Numbered from the stretch's first letter, positions 36,118-48,100 are shown. The stretch is DNA of 64,000 nt from Agromyces terreus (GCF_009749465.1 NZ_WBIS01000003.1:248001-312000); one strand, 5' to 3'. Numbers and translations: made by a program. The notes: a model not told the origin generated them from the letters alone.

Positions 36118-37530
36118 ATGGCGAACCCGAGTCCCGGCTATTCCATCCAGCTGCGCGTCGAGGCGCCCGCGGGCGTCACGGCGACGAGCGAACTCGTCGT
36201 CACGGTCGCCGATGCGGGGGCCGTGGTCACCGCCGTCGACGTGAGCGAGTCCACGGGCGACCGCGTGCTCGTCGACCTCACCTGCTACGCCGCGAGCGCC
36301 GAGCACGCCGCGCAGGTCGCCGAGGCGCTGGCCGCCCGCGAGGGCGTGATCGTGCACGATGTCGCGGATCGCACCTTCAGGCTGCACGCCGGTGGCAAGC
36401 TGGAGATCGTGCCGAAGACGCCACTGCGCAACCGCGACGACCTCTCCCGGGCCTACACCCCGGGCGTCGCGCGCGTCTGCCTCGCCATCGCCGAGCAGCA
36501 GGCCGACGCCCGCCGCCTCACCGTCAAGGGCAACACCATCGCCGTCGTCACCGACGGGTCCGCGGTGCTCGGGCTCGGCAACATCGGGGCGCTGGCGTCG
36601 ATCCCGGTCATGGAGGGCAAGGCGGCCCTGTTCAAGCAGTTCGCCGACGTCGACGCGTGGCCCGTCGCGCTCGACACCCAGGACACCGAGGAGATCATCC
36701 GCATCGTCAAGGCCCTCGCGCCGGTGTACGGCGGCATCAACCTCGAGGACATCGCGGCCCCCCGCTGCTTCGAGATCGAGCGCCGCCTCCGCGAGGAGCT
36801 CGACATCCCGGTCTTCCACGACGACCAGCACGGCACCGCCATCGTCACCCTCGCCGCGCTCGTGAACGCCCTGCGGCTCGTGGGCAAGCGGCTCCCCGAC
36901 GTGCGCATCGTCGTGTCGGGCGTCGGCGCGGCCGGCTCGGCCATCATCCAGCTGCTCGTCGCCGAGGGCGCACGCGACATCGTCGCCTGCAGCCGCACCG
37001 GGGCGATCCACCGCGGCCGGGCCTACGACGACCCGCACCGCACCTGGATCGCCGAGAACACGAACCGGCAAGGCGTGCACGGCACGCTCGCCGAGGTGCT
37101 CGTCGGCGCCGACGTGTTCATCGGCGTGAGCGCGCCGAACCTCCTCGGCGAGGCCGAGATCGCCGCGATGGCCGAAGGGTCGATCGTGTTCGCCATGGCG
37201 AACCCCGACCCCGAGGTCGACCCGGTCGTCGCCGCGCGGCACGCCGCGGTCGTGGCCACGGGCCGCAGCGACTTCCCGAACCAGATCAACAACGTGCTCG
37301 CGTTCCCCGGCTTCTTCCGCGGACTGCTCGACGCCGGCGCCGTCGACATCACGCCCGCGATGCTCGTGGCCGCCGCCGAGGCGATCGCCTCGTGCGTCGG
37401 CGAGGACGAGCTCAACGCGAGCTTCATCATCCCGAGCGTGTTCGACCCCGACGTCGCACGCGTCGTCGCCGAGGCGGTCGTCGCCGCCGCGCACCGCACC
37501 GCACCCGCACAGGAGGAATCCGCAGCATGA
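36118..37530 (+). CDS. NAD(P)-dependent malic enzyme with N-terminal ACT-like domain
   Basis: A 470-aa enzyme converting malate to pyruvate and CO2. Residues 1-80 look like a small regulatory ACT domain (YSIQLRVEAPAGVTATSELV). Catalytic region: SRAYTPGVARVCLAI (Tyr), LTVKGNTIAVVTDGSAVLGLG (split over motif I), GGINLEDIAAPRCFEIE and VFHDDQHGTAIV, then a Rossmann domain VVSGVGAAGSAI. The frame is open from 36043, but GGAAGGAC before 36118 and the ACT start favour 36118. It overlaps malate synthase by 4 bp, forming a glyoxylate -> malate -> pyruvate route. Confidence 0.92.
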   Translation: MANPSPGYSIQLRVEAPAGVTATSELVVTVADAGAVVTAVDVSESTGDRVLVDLTCYAASAEHAAQVAEALAAREGVIVHDVADRTFRLHAGGKLEIVPKTPLRNRDDLSRAYTPGVARVCLAIAEQQADARRLTVKGNTIAVVTDGSAVLGLGNIGALASIPVMEGKAALFKQFADVDAWPVALDTQDTEEIIRIVKALAPVYGGINLEDIAAPRCFEIERRLREELDIPVFHDDQHGTAIVTLAALVNALRLVGKRLPDVRIVVSGVGAAGSAIIQLLVAEGARDIVACSRTGAIHRGRAYDDPHRTWIAENTNRQGVHGTLAEVLVGADVFIGVSAPNLLGEAEIAAMAEGSIVFAMANPDPEVDPVVAARHAAVVATGRSDFPNQINNVLAFPGFFRGLLDAGAVDITPAMLVAAAEAIASCVGEDELNASFIIPSVFDPDVARVVAEAVVAAAHRTAPAQEESAA

Positions 37531-39167
37531 CCACCCCAGCCGTCCAGGCCCCGCCGGCCGCCCAGGCCCCCGCCGTCGAGATCACCCGCACGTCGACCGT
37601 CGTCGGCGCCGACGAGATCCTCACGCCCGAGGCGCTCGCCTTCGTCGCCGAACTGCACCGGCGCTTCGCGGGAACCCGCGCGGGGCTCCTCGCCGAGCGG
37701 CAGGCCAGGCGCGAGCGCATCGCCCGCGGCGGCACGCTCGACTTCCTGCCCGAGACGCGCGACGTCCGCGAGGGCGACTGGCACGTGGCATCCGCGCCCG
37801 AGGCGCTGCTCGACCGCCGCGTCGAGATCACGGGGCCCGCCGCGCCGCCGAAGATGGCGATCAACGCCCTGAACTCGGGCGCCAGGGTCTGGCTCGCCGA
37901 CCTCGAGGACGCCACGAGCCCCACCTGGGACAACGTCGTCGGCGGCGTGAAGAACCTGCGCGACGCCGCGCTCGGCACGCTGGCCTACACGTCGCCCGCC
38001 GGCAAGCCGTACGCGCTGCGCACCGACGTGCGCCGCCCGACGGTGGTCACCCGGCCGCGCGGCTGGCACCTCCCGGAGCGCCACCTGCTCGTCGACGGCG
38101 AGCCGGCCGTGGGTGCGCTCGTCGACTTCGGGCTGCACTTCTTCCACACGGCGAAGCTGCTCATCGCCAACGGCCACGGACCGTACTACTACCTTCCGAA
38201 GCTCGAGAGCCACCTCGAGGCGCGGCTCTGGAACGACGTGTTCGTGTTCGCGCAGGACGCCCTCGGCATCCCGCAGGGCACCGTCAGGGCGACCGTGCTC
38301 ATCGAGACGATCCCCGCCGCCTTCGAGATGGACGAGATCCTCTTCGAGCTGCGTGAGCACGCCTCGGGCCTGAACGCCGGGCGCTGGGACTACCTGTTCA
38401 GCATGATCAAGGTGTTCCGCGACGCCGGAGCCGCCTTCGTGCTGCCCGACCGCGCCTCGGTCGCGATGACCGCGCCCTTCATGCGCGCGTACACCGAGCT
38501 GCTCGTGAAGACCTGCCACCGTCGCGGCGCCGCGGCGATGGGCGGCATGGCGGCGGTCGTGCCGAACCGCAACGACCTCGAGGTCACCGCGGCCGCGTTC
38601 GAGAAGGTGCGCGCCGACAAGACCCGCGAGGCGAACGACGGCTTCGATGGCTCATGGGTCGCCCACCCCGACCTCGTGCCGGTGTGCCGCGAGGTGTTCG
38701 ACGCCGTGCTCGGCGAACGGCCGAACCAGTTCGACCGGCAGCGCCCCGAGGTCGAGGTCTCCGCCGCGCAACTGCTCGACGTCGCCTCCGCCGGCGGCGA
38801 GGTCACCGAGGCCGGCCTGCGGGCGAACCTCTACGTCGCCGTCGCGTACACGGCCGTCTGGCTCTCGGGCAACGGCGCGGTCGCGATCCACAACCTCATG
38901 GAGGACGCCGCGACCGCCGAGATCTCGCGCTCGCAGGTCTGGCAGCAGCTGCGCAACGGGGTCGTGTTCACCGACACGGGCCGACAGATCACGCCCGACC
39001 TCGTGCGCGACGTGCTCGCCGAAGAGGTCGACCGGCTGCGCGGCGAGGTCGCCCCCGAGCTCTTCGCCCGCTGCTACGAACCGGCCGCGGCGCTCATCGC
39101 CGACATCTGCCTCTCCGAGGACTACGTCGACTTCCTCACCCTGCCCGCCTACGAGCTCCTGGACTGA
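37527..39167 (+). CDS. aceB: Malate synthase A
   Basis: A 546-aa enzyme condensing glyoxylate with acetyl-CoA. Signature pieces: ALNSGARVWLADLEDATSPTWDN, LETIPAAFEMDEILFELREH-type catalytic segment (VLIETIPAAFEMDEILFEL), HASGLNAGRWDYLFS, and GMAAVVPNRND. AGGAGGAAT precedes the ATG, which overlaps the malic enzyme stop. Length matches form A (about 540 aa). Here it drains glyoxylate from allantoin breakdown. Confidence 0.96.
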   Translation: MTTPAVQAPPAAQAPAVEITRTSTVVGADEILTPEALAFVAELHRRFAGTRAGLLAERQARRERIARGGTLDFLPETRDVREGDWHVASAPEALLDRRVEITGPAAPPKMAINALNSGARVWLADLEDATSPTWDNVVGGVKNLRDAALGTLAYTSPAGKPYALRTDVRRPTVVTRPRGWHLPERHLLVDGEPAVGALVDFGLHFFHTAKLLIANGHGPYYYLPKLESHLEARLWNDVFVFAQDALGIPQGTVRATVLIETIPAAFEMDEILFELREHASGLNAGRWDYLFSMIKVFRDAGAAFVLPDRASVAMTAPFMRAYTELLVKTCHRRGAAAMGGMAAVVPNRNDLEVTAAAFEKVRADKTREANDGFDGSWVAHPDLVPVCREVFDAVLGERPNQFDRQRPEVEVSAAQLLDVASAGGEVTEAGLRANLYVAVAYTAVWLSGNGAVAIHNLMEDAATAEISRSQVWQQLRNGVVFTDTGRQITPDLVRDVLAEEVDRLRGEVAPELFARCYEPAAALIADICLSEDYVDFLTLPAYELLD

Positions 39168-39169
39168 AC

Positions 39170-40444
39170 ATGGCGAGCGCATTCACCGCGGACGACCTCG
39201 ACCGCATCGACGCCCGGCTCCTCGCCACCGACGAGCTGCTCGCCACCGCGTATGCGGGCGACGACGGCTCGCGCCAACCCGTGCACACCGTGTACGTCCC
39301 GGCCGACCGGTTCGCCCCCGAGCTGCCCGCGCAGTGGGGGAGCGCCGCACGCGACGCCGTCGACGCCGCCGGCGGCCTCGCGGCCCTCGCCGGGCGGGTC
39401 GGCATCGCGCCGGACATCGCCGACGACGTGGTGCCGCGCGTCGCGGCGAAGCTCGCCGAGGAGCCCATCGAGGACCTGCGCCTCGACTTCGAGGACGGCT
39501 ACGGCGACCGGGGCGACGAGGCCGAGGACGCGGATGCCGCGCTCGCGGCCGCGCGCATCGCCGACGCCGTCGAGGCCGGGGTCGCGCCGCCGTTCATCGG
39601 CATCCGCTTCAAGTGCTTCGAGGCGCCGACGCGACGCCGCGCGCTGCGCACCCTCGACCGGTTCGTGGCCGGCCTCGTCGAACGCGGGCCGCTGCCCGAC
39701 GGCCTCGTGCTGACGCTCCCGAAGGTCACGACCGTCGCGCAGGTCGAGGCGATGGCGGATGCCGCGGCCACCCTCGAACGCGCCCACGGGCTCCCCGAGG
39801 GGCGCCTCCGCTTCGAGGTGCAGGTCGAGACCCCGCAGCTCGTGCTCGGGGCCGACGGACGATCCCCGGTCGCGCAGCTCGCGCTCGCCGCCCCCGGGCG
39901 CATCAGCGGACTCCACTACGGGACCTACGACTACAGCGCCTCGCTCGCGATCGCCGCGCGGTACCAGTCGATGGAGCATCCGGCGGCCGACCTCGCGAAG
40001 GGCGTCATGCAGCTCGCGGCGGCCGGCACCGGCATCCGCCTCTCCGACGGCTCCACGAACATCCTGCCGATCGGGGACCGCAGCGAAGCGGCGTGGGCGC
40101 TGCACGCCAGGCTCGTGCGCCGCTCGCTCGAGCGCGGCTACTACCAGGGCTGGGACCTGCACGCCAACCAGCTGCCGACCCGCTACCTCGCGACGTTCGC
40201 GTTCTACCGCGAGGCCTACCCCGAGGCATCCGCCCGCCTTCGCGCCTACCTCGAGCGCACGCCGGGTGCGGTGCTCGACGAACCCGCGACCGCTCGGGCG
40301 CTCGCCGACGTGGTCCTCCGCGGCGTCGCCTGCGGCGCGATCACGCCCGACGAGGTCGCCGCCGACATCGGCATCGACCGCCCGAGGCTCGTCGGCCTCG
40401 CGCATCCGCGGCTCGCCGACCGAACCCGACCCGACCCGACCTGA
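39170..40444 (+). CDS. DUF6986 family protein (HpcH/HpaI-aldolase / citrate-lyase-like)
   Basis: A 424-aa protein with a TIM-barrel lyase look: DLRLDFEDGYGDRGDE, GIRFKCFEAPTRRRALRT, LVLTLPKVTTVAQVEAMADA, FEVQVETPQLVL and GRISGLHYGTYDYSASL resemble metal-binding Glu/Asp sites of malyl-CoA/citrate lyases and malate synthase. ATG is 3 bp after the malate synthase stop. The catalysed reaction is unknown. Set between malate synthase and ureidoglycine aminohydrolase in a pathway lacking a visible ureidoglycolate lyase, it is a candidate for a missing step; that is speculation. Confidence 0.75.
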   Translation: MASAFTADDLDRIDARLLATDELLATAYAGDDGSRQPVHTVYVPADRFAPELPAQWGSAARDAVDAAGGLAALAGRVGIAPDIADDVVPRVAAKLAEEPIEDLRLDFEDGYGDRGDEAEDADAALAAARIADAVEAGVAPPFIGIRFKCFEAPTRRRALRTLDRFVAGLVERGPLPDGLVLTLPKVTTVAQVEAMADAAATLERAHGLPEGRLRFEVQVETPQLVLGADGRSPVAQLALAAPGRISGLHYGTYDYSASLAIAARYQSMEHPAADLAKGVMQLAAAGTGIRLSDGSTNILPIGDRSEAAWALHARLVRRSLERGYYQGWDLHANQLPTRYLATFAFYREAYPEASARLRAYLERTPGAVLDEPATARALADVVLRGVACGAITPDEVAADIGIDRPRLVGLAHPRLADRTRPDPT

Positions 40445-40460
40445 CCCGAGAGGAGTCCAC

Positions 40461-41273
40461 GTGGGCTACTACACCCCGGCAGGCGGACTGCCCCCGCAGA
40501 CCGACCTGCTCACCGACCGCGCGGTCGTCAAGCTCGCGTACACCTTCATCCCGAAGGGCGTGCTGCGCGACATCGTGACGAGCAGCCTCCCGGGGTTCAC
40601 CGGGACCCGCTCCTGGATCCTCGCCCGCCCCACGCCGAGCTCGGCGACGACCTTCTCGCAGCTCATCGTCGAGATCTCCCCGGGCGGCGGTGCGACCAGG
40701 CCAGAGCCCGAGGCCGGCGTCGAGGGCGTCGTGTTCGTCACCGCGGGATCGCTCGCGCTCGACCTCGAGGGGGAGCGGCACGTGCTCGAGGCCGGCGGGT
40801 ACGCCTTCCTCGCGCCGGGTGCGAACTGGTCGCTCGCGAACGAGGGCGACGAGATCACGAGCTTCCACTGGATCCGCAAGGCCTACGAGCCCGTCGACGG
40901 CATCGCCCCGCCCGCGTCGTTCGTCACGCGCGACCAGGACATCGAGCCGACGCCGATGCCCGACACCGACGGCGCCTGGGCGACCACGCGCTTCTCCGAC
41001 GCGAGCGACCTCGCGCACGACATGCAGGTCAACATCGTCACGTTCCAGCCGGGCGGATCGATCCCGTTCGCCGAGACGCACGTCATGGAGCACGGACTGT
41101 TCGTGCTGCAGGGCAAGGCGGTCTACCGGCTCAACGACGACTGGGTCGAGTGCGAGGCCGGCGACTACATGCTGCTGCGCGCGTTCTGCCCGCAGGCCTG
41201 CTACGCGGGCGGCCCCGAGCCGTTCCGCTACCTGCTCTACAAGGACATGAACCGGCAGATCCGGCTGACCTGA
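40461..41273 (+). CDS. allE: (S)-ureidoglycine aminohydrolase (bicupin)
   Basis: A 270-aa double-cupin enzyme releasing ammonia from ureidoglycine to give ureidoglycolate. Typical sequence: YYTPAGGLPPQTDLLTDRAV at the N-terminus, first cupin with EGVVFVTAGSLALDLEG, second with FAETHVMEHGLFVLQGKAVYRL (metal-binding His/Glu) and CPQACYAGGPEPFRYLLYKDMNR. Start is a GTG with GAGAGGAG 6-8 nt upstream. Last gene of the malic enzyme operon, closed by the hairpin at 41319. Confidence 0.93.
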   Translation: MGYYTPAGGLPPQTDLLTDRAVVKLAYTFIPKGVLRDIVTSSLPGFTGTRSWILARPTPSSATTFSQLIVEISPGGGATRPEPEAGVEGVVFVTAGSLALDLEGERHVLEAGGYAFLAPGANWSLANEGDEITSFHWIRKAYEPVDGIAPPASFVTRDQDIEPTPMPDTDGAWATTRFSDASDLAHDMQVNIVTFQPGGSIPFAETHVMEHGLFVLQGKAVYRLNDDWVECEAGDYMLLRAFCPQACYAGGPEPFRYLLYKDMNRQIRLT

Positions 41274-41318
41274 CGCGACCTGAACTCCGGATGCCCCGCG
41301 TGTGCGGGCACCCGACCC

Positions 41319-41352
41319 GACGCCCGGCGATCCCTCGAGATCGCCGGGCGTC
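41319..41352 (+). terminator. Terminator after the ureidoglycine aminohydrolase gene
   Basis: GACGCCCGGCGAT (41319-41331) pairs perfectly with ATCGCCGGGCGTC (41340-41352), loop 8 nt, followed by TCGTCGTC. Confidence 0.75.
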
Positions 41353-41387
41353 TCGTCGTCCGGCCGCCTCGAGCGCGACGCCACCGT

Positions 41388-41469
41388 CCGAGTTGCAGGA
41401 AGTTCCGGATGCCGCGCGGCGTGTCGTGCCCCGATCCACGGCGTGTCGGGCGGAAGTTCCTGCACTCGG
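41388..41469. repeat. Dispersed palindrome, type B (copy 2)
   Basis: CCGAGTTGCAGGAA (41388-41401) and TTCCTGCACTCGG (41457-41469) pair apart from one extra base. The interior has two GGCGTGTCG words. It lies between the terminator at 41352 and the hyi promoter, both genes on the same strand. Confidence 0.75.
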
Positions 41470-41502
41470 CGGGGCCGACCTCCGACGGAAGCCGAACTGG
41501 TG

Positions 41503-41566
41503 TTGACCTCCGTGGATCCCTCGCCTAGTATTTCATCACGCAGAAGTTAAATTCCGAATTACGGAA
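41503..41566 (+). promoter_or_regulatory. hyi-gcl operon promoter with IclR-type operator
   Basis: TTGACC (41503-41508), 17-bp spacer, TAGTAT (41526-41531). TTCCGAATTACGGAA (41552-41566) fits TTCCG-N5-CGGAA exactly; a degenerate TTTCATCACGCAGAA (41531-41545) lies 21 bp upstream centre to centre, the same spacing as the pair at 34973-35008. The position around and after the start site suits repression. Confidence 0.7.
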
Positions 41567-41585
41567 AAGACGAAGGAAGTCGAAG

Positions 41586-42395
41586 ATGACGTACACGGTG
41601 AACTGCTCGATCCTCCTCACCGAGCTGCCGCTGCTCGAGCGTCCCGCCGCCGTCGCCGCGGCCGGGTTCGACGCGGTCGAATTCTGGTGGCCGTTCGCCG
41701 AGGCCGTCCCCGCCGATCGCGACGTCGACGCGTTCATCGCCGCGATCCGCGACGCCGGCGTGCAGCTGACCGGCCTCAACTTCTTCGCGGGCGACATGCC
41801 GGGCGGCGACCGCGGCCTCGTGTCGTGGCCCGCACGCGCGGCCGAGTTCCGCGACAACATCGACGTGGTCGCCGGCATCGGGCGCGAGCTCGGCACGCGC
41901 GGCTTCAACGCGCTCTACGGCAACCGCGTCGAGGGCGTCGACCCCGCCGAGCAGGACGCCGTGGCGATCGAGAACCTCGCGGCGGCCGCGGCCGGCGTCG
42001 CCGCGATCGGCGGCACCGTCCTGGTCGAGCCCGTCAGCGGTGCGGCGCGGTACCCGCTGCTCACGGCCGCCGACGCGCTCCGCGTGATCGACGGCGTGCG
42101 CGCCGCCTCGGGCGCCGACAACGTGAAGCTCCTCGCCGACTTCTACCACCTCGCCGTGAACGGCGACGACGTGGCATCCGTCATCGAGGCGCACGCGGCC
42201 CGGTTCGGCCACATCCAGATCGCCGACGACCCCGGGCGGGGCGCCCCCGGCACCGGCACCCTCCCGCTCGACGCGTGGATCGCCCGCAGCCGCGAACTCG
42301 GCTACGACGGGCCGATCGGCCTCGAGTACAAGGCCCCCGCCGACACCGCGTTCGCCTGGCTCGCCGCAGAACCCGCGGCCGCCGACGCCCGCTGA
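41586..42395 (+). CDS. hyi: Hydroxypyruvate isomerase
   Basis: A 269-aa TIM-barrel isomerase interconverting hydroxypyruvate and tartronate semialdehyde. Family features: VNCSILLTELPLLERPAAVA, AVEFWWPF, NFFAGDMPGGDRG, VEPVSGAARYPL, LADFYHLAVNGDD and HIQIADDPGRGAPGTG. First gene of the operon; AAGGAAG precedes the ATG. It lies with gcl and tartronate semialdehyde reductase, the classic glyoxylate (glycerate) pathway set. Confidence 0.95.
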   Translation: MTYTVNCSILLTELPLLERPAAVAAAGFDAVEFWWPFAEAVPADRDVDAFIAAIRDAGVQLTGLNFFAGDMPGGDRGLVSWPARAAEFRDNIDVVAGIGRELGTRGFNALYGNRVEGVDPAEQDAVAIENLAAAAAGVAAIGGTVLVEPVSGAARYPLLTAADALRVIDGVRAASGADNVKLLADFYHLAVNGDDVASVIEAHAARFGHIQIADDPGRGAPGTGTLPLDAWIARSRELGYDGPIGLEYKAPADTAFAWLAAEPAAADAR

Positions 42396-42404
42396 CCGAA
42401 CGCG

Positions 42405-42436
42405 CACCCCGCGATCACCCCGCGATCACCCCGCGA
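42405..42436 (+). repeat. 11-bp tandem repeat in the hyi/glxR gap
   Basis: CACCCCGCGAT at 42405 and 42416 and a third, 10-base copy at 42427, in the 82-bp gap. Pairing potential is small; possibly a spacer of replication-slippage origin. Confidence 0.7.
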
Positions 42437-42477
42437 CCCACGAACCACACCCCCGCACGCACCGCAAAGGACGCACC

Positions 42478-43356
42478 ATGACGAACATCGCAGTCATCGG
42501 ACTCGGCATCATGGGCCTGCCCATGGCCCGCAACCTCGTGAAGGCCGGCCACGCCGTCGCCGGCTACAACCGCTCGCCCGAGCGCATCGAGCAGCTCGTC
42601 GCCGACGGCGGCCGGGCTGCGACGAGCGTCGCCGACGCCGTGGCCGACGCCGACGTCATCATCACGATGGTGCCCGACTCGCCCGACGTGGCGGCCGTCG
42701 CCGGCGGCGAGGACGGCATCATCGCGAACGCGAAGGTCGGCGCCATCTGGGTGGATGCCTCGAGCATCCGACCGGATGTCGCGCAGCAGGTCGCCGCCGA
42801 CGCCCGGGCCGCCGGACTCCGGCCGCTCGACGCGCCCGTCTCGGGCGGCGAGCAGGGCGCCGTCGACGGCGTGCTCTCGATCATGGTCGGCGGCGAGGCA
42901 TCCGACTTCGAAGCGGCCCTCCCGGTGCTCGAGGCCGTCGGCAGGACGATCGTGCACGTCGGCCCCTCGGGCGCCGGCCAGACCGTCAAGGCCGCGAACC
43001 AGCTCATCGTCGCCGTGAACATCCAGGCGCTGGCCGAGGCGATCCTCTTCCTCGAGGCGTACGGCGTCGACACCGACGCGGCGCTGACCGTGCTCGGCGG
43101 CGGACTCGCCGGCTCGAAGGTGCTCGACCAGAAGGGGCGCAAGATGCTCGACCGCGACTTCGCCCCCGGATTCCGACTGGCCCTCCACGACAAGGACCTC
43201 GGCATCGTCACCGGAGCCGCCCGCGAGGCCGGCATCGTCGTCCCGCTCGGCGCCCACGTCGCCCAGCTCGTCGGCTCGACCGTCGCGAAGGGCGACGGCG
43301 GCCTCGACCACTCCGGACTCTTCAAGCTCACCCTCGCCGCCGCAGGCCGCGAGTAA
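42478..43356 (+). CDS. glxR: 2-hydroxy-3-oxopropionate (tartronate semialdehyde) reductase
   Basis: A 292-aa beta-hydroxyacid dehydrogenase reducing tartronate semialdehyde to D-glycerate. N-terminal Rossmann IAVIGLGIMGLPMARNLVKAGH, substrate motif DAPVSGGEQGAVDG, and catalytic Lys in GAGQTVKAANQLIVAVN with the following helix QALAEAILFLEAYGVD. A good AAAGGA lies before the ATG. It sits between hyi and gcl. Confidence 0.95.
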   Translation: MTNIAVIGLGIMGLPMARNLVKAGHAVAGYNRSPERIEQLVADGGRAATSVADAVADADVIITMVPDSPDVAAVAGGEDGIIANAKVGAIWVDASSIRPDVAQQVAADARAAGLRPLDAPVSGGEQGAVDGVLSIMVGGEASDFEAALPVLEAVGRTIVHVGPSGAGQTVKAANQLIVAVNIQALAEAILFLEAYGVDTDAALTVLGGGLAGSKVLDQKGRKMLDRDFAPGFRLALHDKDLGIVTGAAREAGIVVPLGAHVAQLVGSTVAKGDGGLDHSGLFKLTLAAAGRE

Positions 43357-43374
43357 TCCCGTAAGGACACTCCC

Positions 43375-45171
<1,797 letters not shown>

Positions 45172-45172
45172 C

Positions 45173-48100
45173 ATGCGCGTCATCGTCGCTTCCGACAAGT
45201 TCAAGGGGTCGCTGACCGCCGCAGAGGTGGCGCAGCGCGTCGCCGCGGGGCTCCGGTCGGCGGATCCTTCGATCGAGGTCGTGTCGGTGCCGGTCGCCGA
45301 CGGCGGCGAGGGCACGCTCGAGGCCGCGGTCGCGGCCGGCTACGATCGCCGCACCGCGGTCGTGGCCGGCCCGACCGGCGCGCCCCTCGAGGCAGAGTTC
45401 GCCGTGCGCGGCGAGGTCGCGGTCATCGAGATGGCGCGGGCTTCGGGGCTCGACGTGCTGCCGGGGGGCATCCGTGACGCCCTCGGCGCCACGAGCTTCG
45501 GCACGGGCCAGCTCATCGGCGCAGCCCTCGACGCCGGATGCCGCGAGCTCGTGCTCGGCATCGGCGGCAGCGCCTCGACCGACGGCGGCGCCGGACTGCT
45601 CGCCGCGCTCGGTGCGCGGCTGCTCGACGACGCCGGCAGCGACCTGCCGCTCGGCGGCGGTGCGCTCGCCGGCCTCGCCTCGATCGACCTGAGCGGCCTC
45701 GACCCGAGGCTCGCGTCCGCGCACGTCGTGCTCGCGAGCGACGTCGACAACCCGTTGCTCGGCGATGCCGGGGCCGCGGCCGTGTTCGGTCCGCAGAAGG
45801 GCGCCGACGACGCCGACGTCGCCGCGCTCGACGCCGCGCTCGCCCGGTTCGTCGAGGTGCTCGAGGCGACGGATGCCGCGGGGCCGACTCGTCTGCTCCC
45901 GGTGGCGCCCCGCGCCGCCGCCGTCAGGGCCGGGGCGGGCGCCGCGGGCGGCGTCGGGTTCGCCGCGCTCGCCGTGCTCGGCGCGGAGCGCCGGCCCGGC
46001 ATCGACGTGGTCATCGCCCTGACCGGCCTCGCCGAGGCGCTCCGCGGGGCCGACGCCGTCGTCACCGGCGAGGGCAGCCTCGACGAGCAGAGCCTCATGG
46101 GCAAGACGCCGATCGGCGTCGCCCGCGTCGCGGCCGAGGCAGGCGTCCCCGTCTACGCCGTCTGCGGCCGCACGAGCCTCGACGACGAGACGCTCCGCAC
46201 GGCCGGGTTCGCCGGCGTGCGGCAGCTGCTCGAGCTCGAGCCCGACGCCGACCGCGCCATCGCGCAGGCGCCCGAGCTGCTCGAACGCCTGGCCGCGCAG
46301 CTCGCCGCGCAGCTCGGCGGGCCCATCGACCGCGACCGGCCCATCGACCGCGGCGGGCCCATCGAGCGCGATCGGCTCGCGGCATCCGCGCCCTTCGACC
46401 TCGTCGTGCGCGGCGAACGCGTGCTCGTCGACGGCGAATTCTCGGCGCGCGAGATCGGCGTCCGCGACGGCGTCGTGGCCCGTGTGGCACCGCTCGGCAC
46501 GGGGCTCGAGGCGACGCAGACGGTCGACCTCGCCGCCGACGAGGTGCTGCTGCCGGGCCTCGTCGACACGCATGTGCACGTCAACGAGCCGGGGCGCACC
46601 GAGTGGGAGGGCTTCGCGTCGGCGACCAGGGCCGCCGCGGCCGGGGGCGTGACGACGATCGTCGACATGCCGCTGAACAGCGTGCCGCCGACGATCTCGG
46701 TCGAGGCCCTCGAGACCAAGCGCGCCGCCGCCGACGGCCGGGTGTTCGTCGACGTCGGCTTCTGGGGCGGATTCGTGCCCGGCAACCTCGAGCACCTCGC
46801 GCCCCTCGTCGACGAGGGCGTCTTCGGGTTCAAGTGCTTCCTCCTGCACTCGGGCGTCGACGAGTTCCCGCCCGTCACGGCCGACGAGATGGAGCAGGCG
46901 ATGGAGGTCATCGCCGAGGCCGGCTCGATGCTCATCGTGCACGCCGAGGACGCCCACGTCATCGACGGCGCACCCCACCCGCACAGCGTCGACTACGCCG
47001 ACTTCCTCGCCTCGCGTCCGCGCGCGGCCGAGGACGCGGCCATCGCCGACGTCATCGAGCGCGCCGCCCGCACGGGCGCCCGCGCGCACATCCTGCACCT
47101 GAGTTCGGGCGACTCGCTCGCGCGCATCGCCGCCGCCAAGCGCGACGGCGTGGCGCTCAGCGTCGAGACCTGCCCGCACTACCTGACCCTCACCGCCGAA
47201 GAGATCCCCGCGGGCGCCACGGCGTTCAAGTGCTGCCCGCCCATCCGCGAGGCGGGCAACCGCGACGCGCTCTGGCAGGGACTCGAGCGCGGTGAACTCG
47301 ACTTCGTCGTCACCGATCATTCACCGGCGACACCCGAGCTGAAGTTCGCGGGCGACGGAGACTTCGTCGAGGCGTGGGGCGGCATCGCCTCCCTGCAACT
47401 CGGGCTTCCGGTCGTCTGGACCGAAGCACGTCGCCGCGGCATCCCCCTGACCCGCGTGGTCGAGTGGATGTCCGCGGCGCCGGCCCGTCGCGTCGGGCTC
47501 ACGGCGAAGGGGCGGATCGCGGTGGGTGCCGCCGCCGACTTCGCCGTGTTCGCACCGGACGCGCGGTTCACCGTCGACGCCCGTGCCCTCGAGCACCGGC
47601 ACCCGGTGACGCCGTACGACGGGCGCGAGCTCACGGGGGAGGTGCGCCGGACCTACCTCGCCGGCGCGCCGATCGACCGCGAGCACGCACGCGGCCGGCT
47701 GCTGCGACGGGACATCGCAGCCGTCGCCGGCGCGCCGGGGCCGGGTCCGAGCCCGGCCCCGATCGCGCCCGCGACGAGCCCGGATGCCGGCACGGCCGAG
47801 GCATCCGATTCCACGAACCGCCCATCAGAACGGAGCATCATGATCAACTCGTCCGACGAACTCGAGCCGGGCCAGCTCGCGCCCGACTTCACGATCCCGG
47901 ATGCCTCGGGCACGGCCCGCACCCTCTCGTCGTTCCGCGGCGGCCCGGTCATCGTCTACTTCTACCCGGCCGCGTTCACGCCGGGCTGCACGGTCGAGGC
48001 CTGCGACTTCCGCGACAACCTCGCGGCGTTCGAGGCCGAGGGCTACACGGTGCTCGGCATCTCGCCCGATCCCGTCGAGCGGCTCGCGGAGTTCGCGGCC

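Noticed and set aside
46318..46400. Separate allantoinase start inside the fusion frame
   Set aside because: No in-frame ATG, GTG or TTG with a ribosome site lies close before the allantoinase domain; the nearest GTG codons fall inside its first strand.
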